This document shows positions 60,274 to 64,000 of a stretch of 64,000 nucleotides of DNA, piece by piece. Position numbers and translations under genes: made by a program. Position 1 is the first letter of the stretch; each line of letters starts with the position of its first letter. The notes beneath the pieces are model-generated. The model worked only from the letters and a program-made list of their open reading frames with translations. It searched no databases and was not told where the DNA came from. Origin of the DNA: Chloroflexota bacterium (GTDB lineage Bacteria > Chloroflexota > Anaerolineae > JAAYZQ01); the NCBI GenBank assembly GCA_018606645.1, contig JAGVRI010000009.1, positions 121,996 to 185,995 of the forward strand. Reading direction: 5' to 3'.

Positions 60274-61599
60274 ATGGCTGTACAGGTGATCATGCCCAAA
60301 TTAGGGATGGCCATGACCGAAGGGACGGTGGTCAAGTGGCTCAAGGAGGACGGCGCACCGGTGAAACGCGGCGAACCGATCGTCGTCGTCATGAGCAAAA
60401 AGATCACCTATGAAGTGCAATCCCCGGCCGATGGTGTGGTGCGCCACGTGGCCCAGCCCAAGGACGTGCGGGGGATTGGCGAAATCATCGGCTTTATTAC
60501 GGAACCGGGTGAACCGCTCCCGGAAGTCACCGTGGGAGCTGCCCCAGCCGAGGCGGTTCCGGTCGAGGCGGCTGCGCCGGCCGCTCCGGCGGCTGCGCCG
60601 GCGGTCAAGGCGGAAGCGCCGGAACGGGAGGAGAAGGTAATCCCGGCCTCGCCGGCGGCCCGCCGGCTGGCCAAAGAGCTGGGGGTGGACCTCGCCCGGG
60701 TGCGGCCCTCCGGCCCGCGCATTACCGAAGAGGATGTGCGGCGCTACCATGAGGAACGAACGCGCATCGTCGCCTCGCCGCTGGCCCGGCGCATGGCCGA
60801 GGAGGAGGGACTGGACCTGGCTGAGATCCAGGGCACCGGCCCCGGCGGACGGATCACGGAGGAGGACGTCTTGCGCGCTCTGGAGAAACGGGCGGCGCCG
60901 GCCGCTGCCCCGCGCCAGCGCATTCCCTTCCTGGGGATGCGTCAGGCCATTGCCGAGCAGATGGTCCACAGCCTGCAGACGATGGCCCAGGTGACCATCA
61001 CCGCCAAGGCGGACGTGACCGAGTTGGTGGCGACGCGGGAGGCGTTGGCGGTGCGCTGGGGCCGCAAGGCGTCGTATACCGATTTTCTGGTGAGGGCGGT
61101 GGTGGTGGCGTTGCAGAAACACCCGCTGCTTGGCGCCAAGCTGGAAGGGGACGAGATCGTCTTGCCCACCGAGTGGAACATCGGGGTGGCGGTGGCCCTG
61201 GAGGATGGGCTGATCGTGCCGGTGCTCCGCAACGCCGACAAGTTGTCCGTGCTCCAGATCAGCGACCGGATCAGGGACCTGGCGCAGCGCGCCCGGGAGA
61301 ATGCCCTGAACGTGGACGAGGTGACCGGGGCGACCTTTACCATCACCAACCTGGGGATGTACGGTGTGGATGCCTTTACGCCGATCATCAATCCGCCGGA
61401 GGTGGCGATCCTGGGGGTGGGGCGCATCTTTGAGGAACCGGCCATTGTCGGCGGTCAGATCGTCCCTCGATCGAGGATGGTGCTGAGCCTGACGATTGAC
61501 CACCGGATCGTGGATGGCGCTCCGGGGGCGGCTTTCCTGCAGACCTTGGTCCAGCTCCTGGAACACCCAGCCCTCATCTTTGCTGCCGAGGAGGGATAG
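60274..61599 (+). CDS. acoC: Acetoin dehydrogenase E2 (dihydrolipoyl acetyltransferase), with two E3-binding domains
   Basis: The core of the complex, which passes the acetyl group to CoA. Residues 1-78 form a lipoyl domain with K42 (MSKKITYE) as the probable lipoylated Lys. An Ala/Pro linker leads to two peripheral subunit-binding domains in a row (SPAARRLAKELGVDL ... GPRITEEDV, 125-155, and SPLARRMAEEEGLDL ... GGRITEEDV, 168-199). The catalytic domain ends with HRIVDG (about 410). E2 proteins usually have one binding domain. GAGGAG precedes the ATG. Lipoylation may be supplied by the LipB-LipA fusion downstream. Confidence 0.92.
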   Translation: MAVQVIMPKLGMAMTEGTVVKWLKEDGAPVKRGEPIVVVMSKKITYEVQSPADGVVRHVAQPKDVRGIGEIIGFITEPGEPLPEVTVGAAPAEAVPVEAAAPAAPAAAPAVKAEAPEREEKVIPASPAARRLAKELGVDLARVRPSGPRITEEDVRRYHEERTRIVASPLARRMAEEEGLDLAEIQGTGPGGRITEEDVLRALEKRAAPAAAPRQRIPFLGMRQAIAEQMVHSLQTMAQVTITAKADVTELVATREALAVRWGRKASYTDFLVRAVVVALQKHPLLGAKLEGDEIVLPTEWNIGVAVALEDGLIVPVLRNADKLSVLQISDRIRDLAQRARENALNVDEVTGATFTITNLGMYGVDAFTPIINPPEVAILGVGRIFEEPAIVGGQIVPRSRMVLSLTIDHRIVDGAPGAAFLQTLVQLLEHPALIFAAEEG

Positions 61600-61602
61600 A
61601 CC

Positions 61603-62982
61603 ATGGCCGAGAGGCAAGACCTGGTCGTCATCGGCGGCGGCGCGGGCGGCTTTGCGGCCGCCATGCGGGCTGCCCAGTTGGGCGGAAAGGTGACCGTCAT
61701 CGAGAGCGCCTACCTGGGCGGCAACTGCATGAACAAAGCGTGCATCCCCCTGACCTGCCTGCTGACCACCGCCCAGTTGGCGGCGGCGGTGCGCAAGGCA
61801 GACCGGTTTGGCATCCGGCTTGGCGAGCCGGCCATCGAGATGGAGACCGTGCACAGCCGCAAGGACGTCCTCATCGAGAGCCTGCGCATGGGCACCGAGC
61901 AGTTGTTGTCCGACAACGGCATCACTCTGATCCAGGGCAAAGGCCGGCTGGTCGCTCCCGACACGGTGGAGGTCAACGGACAGACCATCCAGGCTCGCAA
62001 CGTGGTCATTGCGACGGGGTCGGCGCCGGCTCAGTTGCCCATCGAAGGAGCCGACCTGCCGGGCGTGATCGGCACGGAGGAGGCAATCGAGCTGCGCGAC
62101 ATCCCGGCCCGCATCGCGGTCATCGGTCGCCAGCCATGGGATATCGAACTGGCCCAGTACTTTCAGGCGCTGGGCAGTGAGGTGACCCTGATCGTAGATG
62201 GCGACCAGGTGCTCGCTGAAGCGGACCGGACGATCGCCCAGCGGCTGGGCAAGAGGCTGTACGACGCGGGGATCGCTCTCAAGATGAGGAGCCGGGTGGA
62301 GGCCATCCGGCCTGGCGCCAACGGTTCCTTGACCGTGGTCCTGGCCGAGGGGAAGGGCGAAATCGCCGCCGACCGGGTCCTGGCCGCCCGTCGCCTGCCC
62401 AACTCGAGCGGCCTGGGGCTGCGGGAAGTCGGGGTCAAGACCGAAGGGGGCGCCATCCTGGTCAACGAGCGGATGGAGACCAGCATCCCGCACATCTATG
62501 CCATCGGCGACGTGATCCCGGGGCCGATGTGGTCGCACAAGGCCAACGCCGAAGGCATCGTCGCCGCCGAGAACGCGATGGGCCGGGCGAGTCGGATGGA
62601 CTACGGGAGCCTGCCCCATTGCGTGTTCACCTGGCCGCAGGTCGCCTGGGTGGGCCTGACCGAGGAGCAGGCGCAGGCGCAGGGGATCGAGGTTGAGATC
62701 GGTCAGGTGCCGCTGGCCATCAACCCTCATGCCATGATCCTGGATGAAACGGCAGGCGAGATCAAGATCATTGCCTGCAAAAAGTATTCCAAGATCGTGG
62801 GGGTCCATATCATGGCCCCCGGCGCCGTCGATCTGATCAACGCGGCGGCGGTGGCGATGCTGTCCGAAGCCACGGTGGGCGAACTGATGCGCCTCATCCC
62901 GCGCCACCCGTCGCTCGGCGAAGCGCTGGTGGATGCGGCGATGGACGTGGAGAAACGGTCGCTGCATCTGCCCAAATGGTAG
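61603..62982 (+). CDS. acoL: Dihydrolipoamide dehydrogenase-like E3, degenerate NAD motif
   Basis: A 459-residue flavoprotein of the class I disulfide reductase family. The FAD motif is [12 protein letters not shown]; the redox disulfide is C42-C47 ([11 protein letters not shown], where most E3s have CLNVGCIP); the C-terminal catalytic pair lies in RHPSLGEA. The NAD-binding glycine loop, normally GGGxIGxE, reads GRQPWDIE (175-182), so two of the three conserved Gly are lost. It may use another electron acceptor, bind NAD poorly, or have a changed loop that still works. It starts 3 bases after the acoC stop. Confidence 0.88.
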   Translation: MAERQDLVVIGGGAGGFAAAMRAAQLGGKVTVIESAYLGGNCMNKACIPLTCLLTTAQLAAAVRKADRFGIRLGEPAIEMETVHSRKDVLIESLRMGTEQLLSDNGITLIQGKGRLVAPDTVEVNGQTIQARNVVIATGSAPAQLPIEGADLPGVIGTEEAIELRDIPARIAVIGRQPWDIELAQYFQALGSEVTLIVDGDQVLAEADRTIAQRLGKRLYDAGIALKMRSRVEAIRPGANGSLTVVLAEGKGEIAADRVLAARRLPNSSGLGLREVGVKTEGGAILVNERMETSIPHIYAIGDVIPGPMWSHKANAEGIVAAENAMGRASRMDYGSLPHCVFTWPQVAWVGLTEEQAQAQGIEVEIGQVPLAINPHAMILDETAGEIKIIACKKYSKIVGVHIMAPGAVDLINAAAVAMLSEATVGELMRLIPRHPSLGEALVDAAMDVEKRSLHLPKW

Positions 62983-63002
62983 CCTTGCCGGAGGGGCCGG
63001 CC

Positions 63003-64000
63003 ATGGCGGAGAGGCTGGCGGCATTCCGGATAGGGCTGGTGGACTATCCGAGGGCCTGCCGGCTGCAGGAAACGATCGCCCGGGCGCGGGCGCGGGGCAC
63101 CTGGCCCGATACGTTGTTGCTAGTCCAGCACCCACCGGTGATCACGGTGGGCCGGGGCGGGGGCTGGGAGGACATCCTGGTCCCCGCTTCGTTCCTGGAG
63201 CAGCAGGGCATTCAGGTGTGGCCCACCGACCGTGGCGGCAAAGCTACCTATCACGACCCCGGACAACTGGTCGTCTACCCGATCCTCAAAATCCGCAGCG
63301 AGGAGCTGCACGGTTTCGTCTGGCGGTTGGAGGAGGTGGTCATCCGCCTGCTGCGCACCTACGGCCTGGAGGCCGGCCGCCTGGAAGAGCATCCGGGGGT
63401 GTGGGTCCACGGCCGCAAAATCGCCGCGCTGGGACTGGCCGTCTCGGACGGGGTGACGCGGCACGGCCTGGCGCTCAACGTCGCTCCCCAACTGGCCCAT
63501 TTTGGCTTGTTGATCCCTTGCGGCGTGGCCGACCGGGGGGTGACCTCCATGGAACGGGAGCTGGGGCGGCCCGTTGACCTGGAGGAGGTGAGCAGCCGGT
63601 TCGTCCAGACGTTCGCCGAGGTGTTCGAGCGCGCGGTGGTGTGGGGAGAGCCAGACCAGCTTCCCGGCTGGCAGGAAGAGCCAACGCCCCATCCGGCCTG
63701 GTTGTGGCGGTCCGTTTCTCCGCAGGCGGAAGCGGCCGTAGAGCGGATGGAAGGGCTGCTGGCCGATCTGGAGCTGCACACCGTCTGCCAGGAGGCGCGC
63801 TGCCCCAACCTGGCCGAGTGCTTTGGAGCGGGGACGGCAACCTTTCTGATCTTGGGCGATCGGTGTACACGGGCGTGCCGCTTCTGCGCGGTGGGCCACG
63901 GCCCACCGCAACCGCTGGACGAGGCGGAGCCGGAGCGCGTAGCCGAGGCAGCGTTCCGGCTGGGGCTCCAGCACGTGGTCATCACCTCGGTGACGCGCGA
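63003..64000 (+). CDS. LipB-LipA fusion (octanoyltransferase plus lipoyl synthase), cut by window end
   Basis: One open frame covers two consecutive steps of lipoate synthesis. Residues 1-215 are Lip[20 protein letters not shown], the catalytic Lys in [10 protein letters not shown] (K139) and Cys in IPCGV (C173). From about 235 begins LipA: the auxiliary cluster Cys C262, C267 and C273 ([12 protein letters not shown]) and the radical-SAM CxxxCxxC C288, C292 and C295 (CTRACRFC). No stop lies between the parts, and the frame runs to the window end. ATG 63003 follows GGAGGGG; an in-frame ATG at 62976 overlaps the acoL stop. It would lipoylate AcoC. Confidence 0.9.
   Translation, partial: MAERLAAFRIGLVDYPRACRLQETIARARARGTWPDTLLLVQHPPVITVGRGGGWEDILVPASFLEQQGIQVWPTDRGGKATYHDPGQLVVYPILKIRSEELHGFVWRLEEVVIRLLRTYGLEAGRLEEHPGVWVHGRKIAALGLAVSDGVTRHGLALNVAPQLAHFGLLIPCGVADRGVTSMERELGRPVDLEEVSSRFVQTFAEVFERAVVWGEPDQLPGWQEEPTPHPAWLWRSVSPQAEAAVERMEGLLADLELHTVCQEARCPNLAECFGAGTATFLILGDRCTRACRFCAVGHGPPQPLDEAEPERVAEAAFRLGLQHVVITSVTR

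Noticed and set aside
1-64000. CRISPR arrays, rRNA genes, complete insertion sequences, prophage or toxin-antitoxin genes
   Set aside because: No regularly spaced repeats, rRNA motifs, transposase/integrase genes or toxin-antitoxin pairs were recognised in the window.

Overview
The window looks like chromosome from a rod-shaped, G+C-rich bacterium, most likely a member of the Chloroflexota (Anaerolineae or a close relative). The phylum is inferred from gene content: a potassium-insensitive type H+-pyrophosphatase, ABC1-family kinase, AcoX-containing acetoin locus, separate GltX and GlnS, secreted proteins with long Pro/Thr linkers, and frequent GTG/TTG starts. No rRNA is present to confirm it. 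Promoters are very readable: TTGnnn, a spacer of mostly 17 bases, then TATAAT-like.

1-16 kb: the start of a membrane-anchored rhodanese protein (cut by the window edge), rpoD (primary sigma factor), hppA, tyrS, an ABC1/UbiB kinase, an orphan ABC-2 ATPase, an FtsB/DivIC-like protein, tRNA-Leu(CAG), an oligopeptide-type binding protein and secG. A heavy-metal P-type ATPase with a CsoR-type repressor follows, behind a consensus promoter carrying a perfect 19-bp CsoR-like operator.

15-28 kb: a cell-shape and division block, mreB, then mreC-mreD-mrdA-C39 peptidase-minC-minD-minE-rodA, apparently one long transcription unit. Next come an acetyltransferase, gltX, glnS and tRNA-Gln(CTG).

28-37 kb: secreted or membrane-anchored proteins, including two paralogous clan GH-A glycosidase-like proteins (one fused to a degenerate GH18 domain), and a beta-glucosidase with an SLC45-like sugar transporter. 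37-48 kb: bifunctional nuclease, dnaB, a DUF2723 protein, a DnaD-like protein, a DnaC-like ATPase with two AAA+ domains in one chain, a YfhO-type membrane protein, an MFS protein, pyruvate kinase and an ASCH-HAD fusion. 49-52 kb, mostly minus strand: an MBL-fold hydrolase, a CstR-like repressor with thioredoxin under their own operator, and tsaD.

52.4 kb to the end: a consensus promoter, about 440 bases of structured untranslated leader, then an all-plus-strand locus for 2,3-butanediol/acetoin use: SDR, butanediol dehydrogenase, an unknown internally duplicated membrane protein, a second SDR, a DUF6506-like small protein, acoA, acoB, acoX, acoC, acoL, and a LipB-LipA fusion running off the window. 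The dehydrogenases would make acetoin, the Aco complex would cleave it to acetyl-CoA and acetaldehyde, and the LipB-LipA fusion would supply the lipoyl group of AcoC. This locus, with its leader RNA, unknown membrane protein, NAD-site-degenerate E3 and lipoylation fusion, is the best candidate for undescribed biology. Two related families of dispersed intergenic repeats (four copies) are also present.
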